From contig CM064697.1 in the NCBI GenBank assembly GCA_032717465.1, positions 6,320,033 through 6,384,032 on the forward strand: a stretch of DNA of 64,000 nt, given 5' to 3'. Of this stretch, positions 8,331 to 20,640 are shown piece by piece; position 1 is the first letter of the stretch; each line of letters begins with the position of its first letter. Made by a program: the position numbers and the translations under genes. Source of the DNA: Coenobita brevimanus (taxonomy: Eukaryota; Arthropoda; Malacostraca; Decapoda; Coenobitidae). The notes beneath the pieces were generated by a model. The model was not told the origin of the DNA. It worked only from the letters and a program-made list of their open reading frames with translations, and did no database searches.

Positions 8331-11026
8331 TGGTGGTGTCCGGATAAGATGAGGAGAGGAGGGGATGATGGCACATACTTTCATACAGTTGTGTTTAACT
8401 GCAAAAACACCTATTTAATTAAACAGTTGCACACAAATGAGAAGATATTCATTAACAAGAGACTACAACAGATGAGTAAGTGAATGGAGAAACTCTGGAA
8501 GCCTTGGTACAACGTTTAGAAAGAGCAAACAACCATTTTGATGAGTTGTTAGACCTGTAACATCATCAGATCATGTAATGGTAATCTTAATATCAGCCAA
8601 ACCAATTACAAGACTCTGCCCACCAAGGCTCCAAACTCATAAAACAAATAGGGATAATTTACAATCAAAATGTTTGCAACATTATTACTGCATTAATAAC
8701 AAAGAAGATAACTACGTGGTCACAATATTACTATGTACTGTATTCAAGGAGCTGCAAATTAAGAGTGCCAGTGCTCATATTAGCATGAGCAAGACTTCAT
8801 GAATAAGGTGCAGAGCAAGGGGAGCATGCAGTCAGGCGAGGGCAGTGCAAGGATGAGAAAGATTATGATGGAGATAATCTCGTGTAGCTGACGAGGATTT
8901 CCGGATGGATGGCCACTATGCTAAGTAACAGTAGGGTGTTGTGCAAGAGAAATAAGAAAACTATTAACAGACGTTATGAGACCTGGAAATGTAATTCAAA
9001 ATAAATAGGAGAAAAACGAGAAAAGCACTACATATCCCCAATAAGCTTCCATACCAGGTAGCTGAGAAATTAAAGAAACCCTCTTTAAACCCTACATCAC
9101 ATGCAAACACTTAAACTGAACCATCTGAAGGGAGGGAGGTAGAGGTGGGTGTGAAGAGCGGGCACAGAGGGAGAAGCAGCCTAGTCCGGTTCAACTAATG
9201 CATGTGGACGCAGGAACAAGGGTGCATATATTAAATCTGCCACTACGTGGCACCCCTCCGATCACACTCCATGGCACTCACTGGCACTCCCCCTTCCTCC
9301 CACTGCCTCTATCCTCTCTTGATCACTCACGCGAATACCAGTCCACTCAGGTTAGATATGAGAGAGGACGAGAAATAAAGTTGGGTCCACTCTCATTAAG
9401 TAAAGGGGCAGTGCCTCCACTACGAAATAGTGATTCACGAAGAGAAAAAGATACGAATGCATCTGTTAACCTTTACAGAAAAATAACACATATAGAAATA
9501 AGGGAAATTTTATAAGACAAGTCGAACAAGCTGTGTAACACTCCCTCCCTTTTCTTAGCACCAGATAGCTGCCAAGATACAGCAGTGCTTCTCCTCTACC
9601 CCCTGCATCCTTTCCCTGCCACTACAAATCCGTCCCTCTCAATGGTTCGTCATGCACTCCAAATGGACAATAAATGGTTCAAGCAGATTCCAGTTATTGG
9701 CATGGACTAGAAGCTCCTCCCCCCCCTCCACAGACTTCAAACCACTCATACCATAGGCTACTAACTGCACAAACTTTGCGATGTAAATCAAATAATGTAC
9801 ACTAATCTGACACTGGTTATCTATGAACAACTTAAATCAATCATTTTAAAAATCAGTATTAATTACATGTACACAATGAATCTGTGTAAATGCAGTGAGA
9901 CATTATGCTGCCATGAAAAAGTGTGCATCAATGCAGGGACAGGTGGGTGGCAACACAAAGACCTGCCCCATCATGCAGGACACAGAGATAAAAGCGAGTG
10001 GGGAAGAAGCTAACGAAGCGAGAGAGGGAGAGGAACACCCGCACCGTCAAACCAAGAATCTAATTAAGTGTGCAATCTTGTGTGCAGTGGGAAAGCTTGT
10101 ACAAATATTGTTCGTCTGTTAGTGCACTTGTCTATGGCAGGTGAGGCAAATGTTAATATTGATAGTTGTTTCTTCACGCTCAGTAAATAAATAAATAAAG
10201 TGCGTCAGAAACTGTGCACTACGACAATTTCTGTCATGAACGTGGGTGGGGTAATGCACCACGTGCCTTCCTTTCATGCATACAACCACGATGATACCAA
10301 CAGCCAATGTGACTGATTAAAAGGCAAGTGAACACGAGAGGCAAATTATGTAGAATTCAAGCCAGCTCATGGGTAAACTTTGAGCATGATGGATGAGCCA
10401 GAGCATGTTGTATTCCATCTGAAGCCCCAGTGTCGACAGTTATATCAAAGTGGTCTCGTGCTCGATGCAACCGTAAGTTTTCACCTTATTACAAGTTAGT
10501 GTGTTTCGGCCCAGATTCCGTGTCCTTACCAGCAAGTAGCAAACTGAAAACTATCAAGACAGACAGTATTTGCATTTCAAACCATTGCTGCAGTTCCACG
10601 TAATCTCAGGGTGGCTTGTATTCCCTGGCAATGGTGGGCGCACACATGCAAAACAAAAACCAATCACTTCCTTAATACTATTTCCCAACAACAATGAACA
10701 AACATATTCTACTTAAGTTTCTGCAGTCACTTGAGTCAGTCACGTTTACATTACTACACAGAAACGTTTACATTATTACACAGAAAAAAAAAACCCAATG
10801 AATATTATAAAAAATCAATGTTTTCTGGCAATTTGCAACAAACATCTAAGTCCAGTCCTTCCTTACACTATCACTTCTGGGAAAAAAAAAAAAAAAACTT
10901 CATCAGTGTCTGCTGCCCGCCCACTTTTTCCCTCCACAGCCTTCTTCAGTGTCACCACTGATAAATGCAAAGGAACCACATTCCAACCTTATGCGCTCCC
11001 AGCATTGTACTCCCATTCAAATTCAT

Positions 11027-11030
<4 letters not shown>
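8331..11030. other. Unique AT-rich DNA without a recognisable gene
   Basis: No convincing coding frame, exon pair or RNA gene. It contains an AAAT run at 10186-10199 and A runs at 10785-10796 and 10868-10884. The longest open frames are about 100 codons, of mixed composition and without family motifs. Confidence 0.6.

Positions 11031-11060
<30 letters not shown>
11031..11060. repeat. (CT)15 microsatellite
   Basis: Uninterrupted CT dinucleotides directly visible. Confidence 0.95.
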
Positions 11061-11062
<2 letters not shown>

Positions 11063-11882
11063 GCAAACATCAGCTTTCACTGCTCCTATTTACCCATTTA
11101 TTCTCAACTCTGACACTAGCTCAGCCTCCTACTTATCGCTGATGATCATAAGTTAACACTTTCTTGAATCTTTCTACTGCCAATATTTATTTCTTGCTAG
11201 AGGCTGCCGTCAAACATTTTTTTTTTTTCTTTAATTCCACGTTCCTCTAAGTTTCATGTCGCGGGATCAGTCATGATCAGCATCCTCCTCTCTCAGCTCT
11301 GTCACTGTCACTATCACATCAAAACATACTTAACTGGCACATGACTAATCTTTCTTCACAGCTAATTCAAATTTATACTATGTATCGTGTACTGAAGTAG
11401 TCTTATCATACAAACTGCATAAACACAACTTTCCTTCCTATCATTTCCTTCACAACCGAAATAAATCATTTTCATCAATTAAATGAAAATGGTTAATTGC
11501 ATCATTCACTGACTATACTGTACCAAATCGTCCTATCAAACCCATCACAATAGTTTAACTCCTTGGCCTATATTTTAACACTACTTCAAGTATTTCATAA
11601 TTGTTTTTCCGTACTTGTGTAACCGCCAGGTGCATATGCACTCACCAGACGGCACAAGAGAGTAATAATATACGCGTCCCTTTCCTTTCCCGTCTCGTAT
11701 TCGGATGCTTAGCATCACAGGTCAGAACACTCGTACGAATCCAATGGTAAATAACGAACCATCATATATAGATACAAGTTAAGGAGTAAATACAGCCAAC
11801 ATTACCCTGGCGCCATATTTCACAGTATATATACAGTACTTTATGACCATCAATGGGGTAAATAGTAAAACTACATCCTCAT
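11061..11882. other. Unique DNA, no gene seen
   Basis: A T run lies at about 11217-11229. Otherwise mixed AT-rich sequence with no coding, RNA or repeat signal that I can support. Confidence 0.55.
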
Positions 11883-11995
11883 CATCATCACCAACAACAA
11901 CAAAAACAACAACAACGATAATAATAATAATAATTATTATTATTATTATAAAATAATAATAATAATAATAATAACAACAACAACAACAACAACAG
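11883..11995. repeat. Compound AAC / AAT trinucleotide repeat with palindromic centre
   Basis: The order is (AAC)n, (ATA)n, then (TTA)n, (AAT)n and (AAC)n. The switch from ATA to TAT phases at about 11918-11949 makes an inverted repeat that could fold into an all-AT hairpin. Confidence 0.9.
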
Positions 11996-12711
11996 CCCAA
12001 GTTCTTCCCATCCATGGATGAGGTTATGCACGGCAAAGAAAGCAGAGAGAGAAAAACACTACACACGGAGAATTAATCAGAGGAAAGTTCGCGTTATACA
12101 CTAGCTCACCAGAAATAGTAAATGTGAGACAAGAGGTAGTGAAGCAGCAGCCAACATTCATCTATCTGGTAAGTGTGCGAGAAGGATGGGGATGGAAGAG
12201 AGAGGAGTAGGAACTATCAGCTCCCCCAGCCTTTCTCCTCCCTTAATCTCTCCCCTACCACACAGTGATACCAGACATTTGAGTGTCTGGCTACTACTTC
12301 ACTAGTGATTGTCTCACACGTAAACGTCCGAACTGGCAGGCAGATGTATAAGGCGGAACTTTCCTGGGGTGTACGTCGGGTTAAATGGGGCACTCACTCA
12401 CCATTCCAGCCCTCAGAATCTTTACTACCTTGATAGATGCACTTTGCTTTACCTCACAGATGAGAGTGGATTCAACCTATCCAGTTAAAAGGGGGTGCTC
12501 CTCCTCACATAATTCATCATACTTCCTCGAGCCCCTGGCAATTCTCTTGTCTCATCACCCCTCCATACCTCTCTTTCTGACACACTTGTTTACCATATCC
12601 ACCTCCTCGACCTACTACGCCTCCTTCCACCCTCAAACTCACATATACCTTTATCATCACCCTGTTACAGCCACTCCCCATATGACTATACTATGTAAAG
12701 TACACTTATAA
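11996..12711. other. Unique DNA with a pyrimidine-rich right half
   Basis: 12500-12700 is a C/T/A-rich stretch with many TCC, CAC and ACC triplets but no clean repeat unit. No gene signal. Confidence 0.5.
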
Positions 12712-12784
12712 AATTATTATTATTATTATTATTTACTACTACTACTACTACTATTGCTACTGCTACTACTACTACTACTACTAC

Positions 12785-12815
<31 letters not shown>

Positions 12816-12847
12816 TTCTTTATTTTATCATCATCATCATTATTATA
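12712..12847. repeat. Compound TTA / CTA / TCA trinucleotide microsatellite
   Basis: (TTA)n passes into (CTA)n with two TGC interruptions, back to (TTA)n, then ends in (TCA)n. The graded change from one triplet to the next suggests point mutation followed by re-expansion. Confidence 0.95.
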
Positions 12848-13838
12848 TAAACAGAAACTAGAATTCCCAAACTAATCACTGTCTCTGAGGATATAATGTT
12901 GATGTGGAGTAGTAAGCTTAACCTCACACTCAATTTACTGTTGTTATGCACGGCCTTCCGGTATCAAAGCGAATGTATTAAAAACGTATTCAGTGAAATA
13001 GTCACCCCTTCTAAGGTTCGGTTTCAAGAGGGGACGAGTAACACAAAACACATTCATTTGGCATCATCATAAAATGCGCAAACCATCTAAACCTGTATAC
13101 TCTACTATACGTATTACCATCAAAGCTGAAAACTTAGGAAAGATTCAAGGTTAGAAATGCTTTTTACCGATATGTTTTCATGACATGAAGTGCATGAAAA
13201 GTCAAATTTTGCAAAGACACATTACTATACTGCCGACCATAATCACAATAGTTATACTCCCCCTGGTTCCCTTAGTCATCTTCACCTTTACTTACTAGCT
13301 CGGACACTTACCTAAACACATGTTATTCCCATCGCAAGCCGTCTAGCCCGGAGGTCATTTATCCCTGCCAGAGCTCGTCAAGGACCCAGATGCTTTTACC
13401 TCGCTTGTTTACCTCGGCCCCAGCGGTCCTAGTTATTGGATCAACTTTTAATGGAGTAGTAATCCAATTATGAGTTGAGGGAGGCTGAGGGGATGAATGG
13501 GTTGTGGGCCACAAAGCGTCTCAGAAGGGGGCGACGTTGGGGGCGCTGAGCCTAATGAGCTGTTCGACGACTATAATTTTAAAAGCTCCCACTCACCCTG
13601 AGAAAATTCCTCACTTAATTTTCGCAGAAAGAACCGAATGTCTGTACCAGTCAAGAATTACTTTTATAATATCCCCATATTTTTCCTCTAAATTCAGTTC
13701 ATGCATCATCCACCATGTATATATGTACAGTATGTATGTATGTGTGTGTGAATATATATATATATATAAATATATATTCTTTAGATACGAGGAGACGAGA
13801 CAGTGGGATTAAGATCTTTGTCTATATTCTGAGTCTCG
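12848..13838. other. Unique DNA with a candidate conserved island and a short TA/TG repeat
   Basis: 13330-13490 is more GC-balanced and contains TAATCCAATTA next to a GGATCAACTTTTAATGG-like stretch, reminiscent of homeodomain-type sites. 13733-13776 is a TATG/TG/TA compound repeat. No open frame with a recognisable domain. Confidence 0.45.
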
Positions 13839-14004
13839 TTAATCCCTTCAGTACAATGAACTAGTTTGAATGTTAGTCTTCCCGTTACCAGGTGATTTTA
13901 TTCTGACCTTCCTTCATCTTCAGTAACAAAGTTTTTCTTAAGCTGAATAAAAGTGCTTAACGCTAGCAGAAATAAAATTAAACGTCAGCGTATTGAGAGG
14001 GTTA
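13839..14004. repeat. MITE-like repeat with TTAATCCCTTCAGTA ends
   Basis: The left end is TTAATCCCTTCAGTA. The right end is TATTGAGAGGGTTA, its imperfect reverse complement. Other stretches in the window with similar ends (14270-14365, 23351-23422, 23818-23945 and 49169-49262) suggest a dispersed family of short inverted-end elements. No coding capacity. Boundaries are approximate. Confidence 0.5.
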
Positions 14005-14027
14005 CTAATAGTTCATCTCAGTTATCC

Positions 14028-14125
14028 AGGTCGAGTAATATCGCCTGGGCGTATACTCATTCTCGCTGAGTAATATCGCCTGGACGTATAACGAATAAAT
14101 TTCAACGACACCCCACAGTACTGAA
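14028..14125. repeat. Family-related fragment with a 37-bp internal duplication
   Basis: GAGTAATATCGCCTGG followed by GCGTATA or ACGTATA occurs twice, 37 bp apart (near 14034 and 14071). The segment ends in CAGTACTGAAAGTGTTA, similar to the inverted end of the neighbouring repeats. Confidence 0.5.
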
Positions 14126-14269
14126 AGTGTTATTTAAATCGCCAAGGCGGCAGATGAGAAGCTAATTTCTTAAGTGATTAATTCCTTCAGTCTAATGACG
14201 TCTTCCTCGTGTGTTCTTGCTCTTTTCAGTTCAGAATTCTGAAACTGGTAAGACTGTATTTAGCCTTTA

Positions 14270-14365
14270 TTAATCCCTTCACTAGTATATGTCTTCCCAT
14301 ATTGAACAATATCACCAGGAGAAAGCAAGAATAAATGAATATAAGCTTTCATTCAACGGGGTTAA
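14270..14365. repeat. MITE-like repeat with TTAATCCCTTC ends
   Basis: 96 bp long, starting TTAATCCCTTC and ending TTCAACGGGGTTAA. The inside contains CAATATCACCAGGAG, similar to the ATCGCCTGG motif of related fragments. Confidence 0.5.
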
Positions 14366-14830
14366 TTCGTGTCATCCCTGTAGACGGCTGTATGGAGGGT
14401 TCTTCAGATGGCCACAAATCCTGCTAGTCCAATATCACTCCAGTCAAAAGGGGGGTTATGGGGGTCACCCGTTTCAGAATGACAGGAAAGAAGGGAAGCC
14501 AGGGAAACCACTAGGAGAAGTAAGGTGAAGTAGGAAAAACAACAGATGGACAGGGGAAACCGCGAAAACAAGGGGCAACCGAGAGAACAGGAAGGTGAAA
14601 GAGGGAGCATAATGTGGAAAAAAAATGGCAGGAATTGGCAGAGATATAGGAAGAGGGAAATGAGAAAAGGAAGGGGAGGCAAGGAGAATGAAAGAACGAG
14701 AACAGAAATATGGGGAAACAGAGCAATGGGAAAGTTACTAGAAATGGAAGAGGGAACTGGGAAAAAGTACGGAAAGAGTAGATGGATAGTGTATTATAAG
14801 AAAGGCAGGTAGTAAGAGGAAATGTTAATA
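14366..14830. repeat. Purine-rich domain (about 14490-14830)
   Basis: The + strand is overwhelmingly A/G (GGAAAG, GAGAAG, AGGGAA) without a fixed period. The open frames on the complementary strand (Ser/Phe/Leu/Pro-rich) come from this pyrimidine bias. Confidence 0.7.
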
Positions 14831-15689
14831 AAAATTCAATTATCTTACCCATTTTGTCTTAAGAGTATTTAAAACCATACATTTTTCATTCCAACTTTGT
14901 CTAAAACTGCCATCTCTCCATCTTGAACTCTGACTTGTAATAATAGATTAACACTAGAATATGACGCTATGGAAGGATGTGCAGCCAAAGAAACGGCTTG
15001 TTCTGCCATTAAGATAAACGAAATACGCTACAAAAGCACAATAATTTCTGCCGATTTAAAGTACAATGACCACAGCAAAACACAACTAGTGTCTTAAATG
15101 GGGTGTTTTGTATCTCAGATTATTCAATTCCTGACTTTGTAGAGACAGAAGCGGAGAGATGAGGTGGGGTTAAAGTCGTAAATCCAAATACCAAAAAAAA
15201 AGAGCTAGAAGAGATAGGGACGGCGACGAAGATATGGTACGGGAAGGGAATAGAAGGAAGTGAAATGAAGTATTGATACTGAATATCTATGGAATGATGA
15301 AATGTATGGGGTAAGAGAAATGAAGACTTGGAAAAGAAAAACTGGAGTGAGAAGGAAGGAACATGACGAGGAGGAGGAAAGAAGGTCATCCATCACAGTC
15401 ATCATTAACGTCTGGCTAATGGTGGAAGGTGCATACAAGGCAAGACGGTCCCCTCACACCGACACTCCTTCACTCACACTTTCTGACACTCCCTCACACT
15501 CTTGCCCCTTGTCCTTACTCAGCTACCACACCATTTCTCATCTCTTTAATTGTTCTGTGCTGTTTTATACATATTTCGAAACACTGTTCATATATACCAA
15601 ATGTTTCATTACAGGAATTTATTATTTTTGAACAACATGAATGTAGAATTCTGTCTCGCAAATCAATGGGACATAGGCCGAATGGTAAA
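14831..15689. other. Unique DNA, weakly purine-rich between 15130 and 15410
   Basis: No recognisable gene. A CTCACAC-rich stretch at about 15450-15510 is low complexity. Confidence 0.5.
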
Positions 15690-15806
15690 AATCATGAAAG
15701 GCGATATCGAAAAAAAAAAAAAAATCATGAAAGGCGATATTGAAAAAAAAAATCATGAAAGGCGGTTAAAAAAAAAAAAAATAAAATAAAAAAAAGAAAA
15801 AAAAAA
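15690..15806. repeat. Three AATCATGAAAGGCG units separated by A runs
   Basis: AATCATGAAAGGCG occurs at about 15690, 15722 and 15750. Each copy is followed by a short linker and an A run, and the last by an A-rich tail to 15806. It looks like repeated capture of a short motif within a poly-A tract. Confidence 0.8.
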
Positions 15807-16690
15807 GGTGCCTTTATCCTCCTCCCCTTAAAAATGTTTACAAACACTGGCCTATAGGAATGACGGTGTTGATAATGGAAGTGGGCCCATACCATTAGGG
15901 AGAGAGACTTCTCCATTTCGGGTTCCTTCACCACTCTACCTTAGGCCTGCTCGGGAATGGGTAAAAATATCAAATGCCACTTAAAATGTGTCTCACACGA
16001 AAACTAAATTGCCGTACGTAAATCAGACCACATCATCTGTTAGCAACATCGTAAGCCATGAGGAGTATATATACCACATTTATAAACGCTTTTACTTATA
16101 CAGCCAGTCACAAGGCATAGCTTTTACAAACAGCTTAATCTTGTGGTTACAGCTGATACAATTTACTAATACTGAAATTACACAATATGTGCTAATACGG
16201 TATTGGATGAAATATGGTCGCAAGAGACTGTTAATCCTGTATCCAAACTATAGCGCCAGTACTTCATAGGATTCCCCGTATCAACATACCAAATGCAATC
16301 CATGAGTCTCAATTAAAAGATGACAGTTAAGGAGGTAAATTGCTTCTCAAAACATTCACGGCAGCAGCAGTGGTATCAACCACCGAATACAAACCGGTAT
16401 GTGACGGAAAGCAAATCAGGAGTTAGGTGAAGTGTTTTTGTTCCTCCATGGGAAAGCTATCCTACAGTACAATCTGCTTCAAGGACCTAGCTGAAACTTA
16501 CATCACACCCTGCCACCATTTCTGCCTCACACCCGAATCCAGCGACTTAGCTCACTGTCACACTGTAATCTGCCTAAACAGTACTGCTATCCTTCACTAT
16601 GCTCCATTCTACTTAGCCCTGCATCTAACCTCACTTTCAATGCTAACTAACACTACCTTAAACCGTTATAATCTCCCAGCCACAGGTCGT
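15807..16690. other. Unique DNA, no gene seen
   Basis: Mixed composition. The two frames of about 90 codons show no domain, and nothing else is supportable. Confidence 0.5.
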
Positions 16691-16876
16691 CCTTAATCCT
16701 ATTTCGACTGTAATAATGTTCCTGCCTCACCTCATCCTTAATCCTATCTCAACTGCAATAATCTTCCTGCCGCACCCCCATCTTTAACAAATGTCAATTG
16801 CAATAATGTTCCTGCCGCACCTCATCCTTAATCCCAACTCAACTGTAATAGTCTTCCTGCCGCACCTCATCCTAAA
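16691..16876. repeat. 45-bp tandem repeat, about 4 copies
   Basis: CCTTAATCCT/CCTTAATCCC and TTCCTGCCGCACCTCATC recur with a 45-bp period (landmarks at 16691, 16736 and 16826, with a more diverged unit between). The units are 75-90% alike by eye. Confidence 0.85.
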
Positions 16877-18187
16877 TCGTGCACTCTGATACCTAACTCT
16901 TAGGAGATGAACATGCGGGACAAAGTCAAGGAGTCCCATTAATAAGCGCTGAAAATTCTATTACAGGGACTTGGTTCAATTATTTCGAAATTCCACGGAA
17001 ATAACTTATATGATACTATGGTCAGTAAGATAAGGCTTGTTTACAATGGCAGTGCGCCATACAGAGAGCAGCAGGTCGATTTGAGCCCAAAATTAATTCG
17101 TTTTCAAGTCGTCCTGGTTAGTTCACAACAGGTTAAGTTTATGTTAGGTTAGGTTAGGTCAAGTTAAACTGGTTAGGTTAGTAAAGACGAAAAGACTAGT
17201 GACGGATTGACCTTGGGACCAAATCACCTTTAAGCTCAGCTTAGGCGTCATTTTGGTGCTGTCTGCGTGCAAAACTGATTAGGCAGTTTAATTAATATCT
17301 CAAAAGTTACAGCTTTCCGCAAACTTTCAAGGCTATTACTGTGATATTAGGCTAGAGTTTACTGAGAAATAATAAACTAAATTACATGCGTGGGATCTTT
17401 CCTAGATTTTCATAAAAATGCATTTTCCTCATGATATATAAAAAAGCAATGTATTAAGAAACAAAACTGGAGAACCATCCACAGGAGTGGGCGTTATTTC
17501 CCCCCACTTTTTACAATGCTTGCAAAATGAGAGAACTTCACCAAAAATTCCCAGGACTCCGCAACTGTGTACTCAAACTTCTATAATGAACATTTATGTC
17601 CCCAGGCAGCTCGTTTCAGCGGGGCTTCTCGGGGTATCAGCCCTGTAAAAATTCTGACTAAACTTGCAATTAGAGAAGCCAAGTAATCCTCCAGGAGCTC
17701 GGAAGATTGCGTCTTATCTCACCATCTATACTATATGAGGCTTTGGATTATTGGTGAATACTTTTGCATCATAAGGTACTTCAGAAAACTCTTCATGCGG
17801 CACCCTAGTATATTTCGTAACAAAGAACTATTCACTCAAATATCCAAAAGTTACTGCAGTCACCTCTTACAATTCAGGTTATCATTAGGAACTGTTAGTA
17901 GTCTCAAAAACTTCACCTATTGCCTTAAAATCGCAGTGTTCCTATATACAGGATACATACGACGATGCAAAAAAAAAAAAGCAAAAGTGGTGAGGACTGG
18001 GTGTGAGAAGGGCCGTACATTTAAGGCAGGGTTAGCCCAAACCCCAGCGATGATGTATAGGGAGGTTCTGATGTAAAAGTGTGTGAAGTGTCAGTGGCTA
18101 CATCAAGGCAAAGTACGTGCTTGGGTTATGGAGACAGACACAGACAGAAAATAGACATTTAGATACAGATAGACATACAAAATATAG
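16877..18187. other. Unique DNA with short TTAGG runs and a candidate conserved island
   Basis: 17585-17725 has balanced composition and may be a conserved noncoding element (CTCGTTTCAGCGGGGCTTCT, then CTTGCAATTAGAG). An A/G-rich patch lies at about 17965-18035. No gene. Confidence 0.45.
17143..17180 (+). repeat. Short interstitial TTAGG-type repeat
   Basis: GTTAGGTTAGGTTAGG at 17143-17158 and GGTTAGGTTA at 17171-17180. TTAGG is the common arthropod telomere unit, but three copies may be chance or a small remnant. Confidence 0.5.
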
Positions 18188-18231
18188 ACACACACACACA
18201 CACACAGACTGTGTGTGTGTGTGGGGGGGGG
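18188..18231. repeat. (CA)n / (GT)n hairpin-forming microsatellite with G run
   Basis: (AC) at 18188-18206 and (GT) at 18210-18223 are complementary and separated by GAC. A run of nine Gs follows. Confidence 0.9.
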
Positions 18232-20640
18232 AGGTACTGTGGGAAGGATGGGAGCCTTGTATGGATATTACAGTGAACCATGTTGTGTGGGAAAATAATC
18301 GGCATATTGAGGAGAGATGTACAATAGAGTCTACAGTAGCGATGTGACCACGCATCTTGACAGACTGCCGGCAATGTGTCTTACATGAAGGCAACGTCAA
18401 GGTAAGATGAGGTGGGTGCAAATATGGCCCAGTAGATGAATGTGTTAGACAAAAAGGAAAAGGAGAATATCAAACTGTGTGTCCGAGGTGCCAAATATGT
18501 GTGAAAACCAAACCAAGCACGAAAAGGAATTAAATAATTGTGAGTGTGAGTAAGTCAAAGGAAAGAGAGAACAGGAGCAAGTCTGAAGATTTGAAGGTCC
18601 GCTGGTGAAAGCAACGTTAAAATTACAAGGCATAGTGGCATGTGACAATGGGTCAGAGGAAGAAGGATTGCTGCATTTCGGACACACTTTCACCAGCAGA
18701 GAAAATTGAGCTTCCAACCAACTGAAGTTGATGAGCAGCACTGTAAGGGCCTCCAATATATGACGACTAAAGGGTATCAAGTTACTGTAAAAATTGTACT
18801 TCAGCATTCTTTATGTCTTTAGTTAAGACTTGGGCACCAAATTACGGTTAACTCTAAACTTGTGTGTATTTTGAAGTAACTAATAAGAATTGTGAGAAAA
18901 ATGGGAACATGAGCACTAAGGAAACACAAGATTAAAAATACACAAATACTTGGGGAAAATACAATCATGGATGTGTTAAGAAGAAAGCACTTCAGCCTGA
19001 CGGTAAGAAAAGGAAGGAAGGAAGGAGTAGCTAGAAAAACAAGTTGGACATGAAGCACCGGTCAGCAAGAGAGATAAGGTCAGGGTTGAGGCAGTAGGGT
19101 AAGGAAGCGGGAGGAGAAGGAGAAGGCTGCACGCGATCCCACGAAAGGATAAGGGAGCAAAGGAACGTAAGAGGCGAATGGTAGACCTGGACGAGACGGG
19201 ATGCACCAGGTTTCATTTTATAGCAACGATAAAAAATCGAGAAACTATGAGCAAAAGCGAAGTGAGTCCGGACTAACATACGAAGCGAACACAATATCTA
19301 TATTCTCAGACGTGCGAGGAGGGGTAAAAAACTTCAAAGCAGACTTGTAAAAGCATAAACACAAGGGACCTGCGATGGCAAAACAACCGGCAACACGACA
19401 CGCAACAGGACGACCACCAAACAGCCGAATAGTCATGCATCCTATGTGGGTCAGGCACGGTGTGATGGCAGCCCAAGCAGGTCTTAAAAGCGCAGGGCGA
19501 GTCCACGGAACCAAGGGGACTTTGTGCATGGCTGTGAATGAGGTTTTCGCGTGCCGTCGGAGTCTGTAATACTCTGCGGCCCAGAATGACTGTATGAATG
19601 ATGGATGGCACTAATCTCACACACCCGAGGCTTCTCTTTCCACTATGGCAATATCGTACGCCACCCACTCCTCGTTCCTACTCCCTCCCACCTTCCTGAT
19701 ATGCACAGTCGCCAAAACATTCAGTGTCGGCAGCCCGAACGACAACTTTCTAAGCGAATGACGCCAAACCACAAACTGAACATGTATAAAAACTAATGTG
19801 CGACATATACAACAAACTATAACGCCAGTGTTAGACTCTCTGTTGTACTTCAGTCTCTCCGTTACATGACTACTGTACCGGTATGTCACGCAGACGAACG
19901 TGTAATACCTCAACGAAAACAAAAATCTATATTCAGATTAATGGCAGATAACGTATCTAAAATGGGAAAAGGGCCAAAATTTAAAATGATATGAAGTGCG
20001 TGTCGTGAGTTGAAGAGGAAAGGACACAGACTAGATGGACTGAGACTGAGATGGAAGGGTAGAGAAAGAGAAATAAAGGAAGGTTCAAAGACGGTGAAAA
20101 ACAGAGTCTGTCACAGTTCTGGTGGTAAAATGTCATGACGTAAAACACAGACTGGGTGATATCTAAGTGAGCTTTGCCGGCATGGAATTTTAATCTCAGA
20201 CTTGATAATTATTGGGCTTCAGCGGGAGGGTGCACTCGCTCTTTCATTACGAATATGATCCATCTTCGCCTTCCGTTTCGCAATTCTTCTGTTGTGGCTC
20301 CAGTTCGATAAAAGTTTTAAATATAAATGGTGCATGCGTGGAAGGCGACTATCAAACCCCAGACATATTCCCGACCAGTTCAATGAGATCTAAAGTACAG
20401 TCCACCCAGTTCCCCTCGACATCAAAGCTAAATTTATGCCGATACTGACAGGTTCCTTTAAGGAGAAGAATGAACTGGTAAAGAGAAGAGGTCGAAGCGG
20501 CTGCCCGTGAGTAACAGAGAGACTTGGGGCAGCCTCATAGCGATACACCCCAGCGCTAAAAACACGAGCGAACCTCCAATTAGAGATCAAAGAGAGAGGA
20601 GCGGACATTAGCGGGTCGATACACGTGCATTATGGCCCAC
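18232..20640. other. Unique DNA without a supportable gene
   Basis: 18420-19200 is mildly purine-rich on +. 19330-19560 is more GC-balanced, with a 64-codon + frame (19375-19569) that has no recognised motif. 20160-20450 is balanced in composition and could be conserved noncoding DNA. No splice-bounded exon stands out. Confidence 0.45.

Noticed and set aside
19375..19569. 64-codon + frame in GC-balanced DNA
   Set aside because: No motif, no splice context, and composition similar to neighbours.
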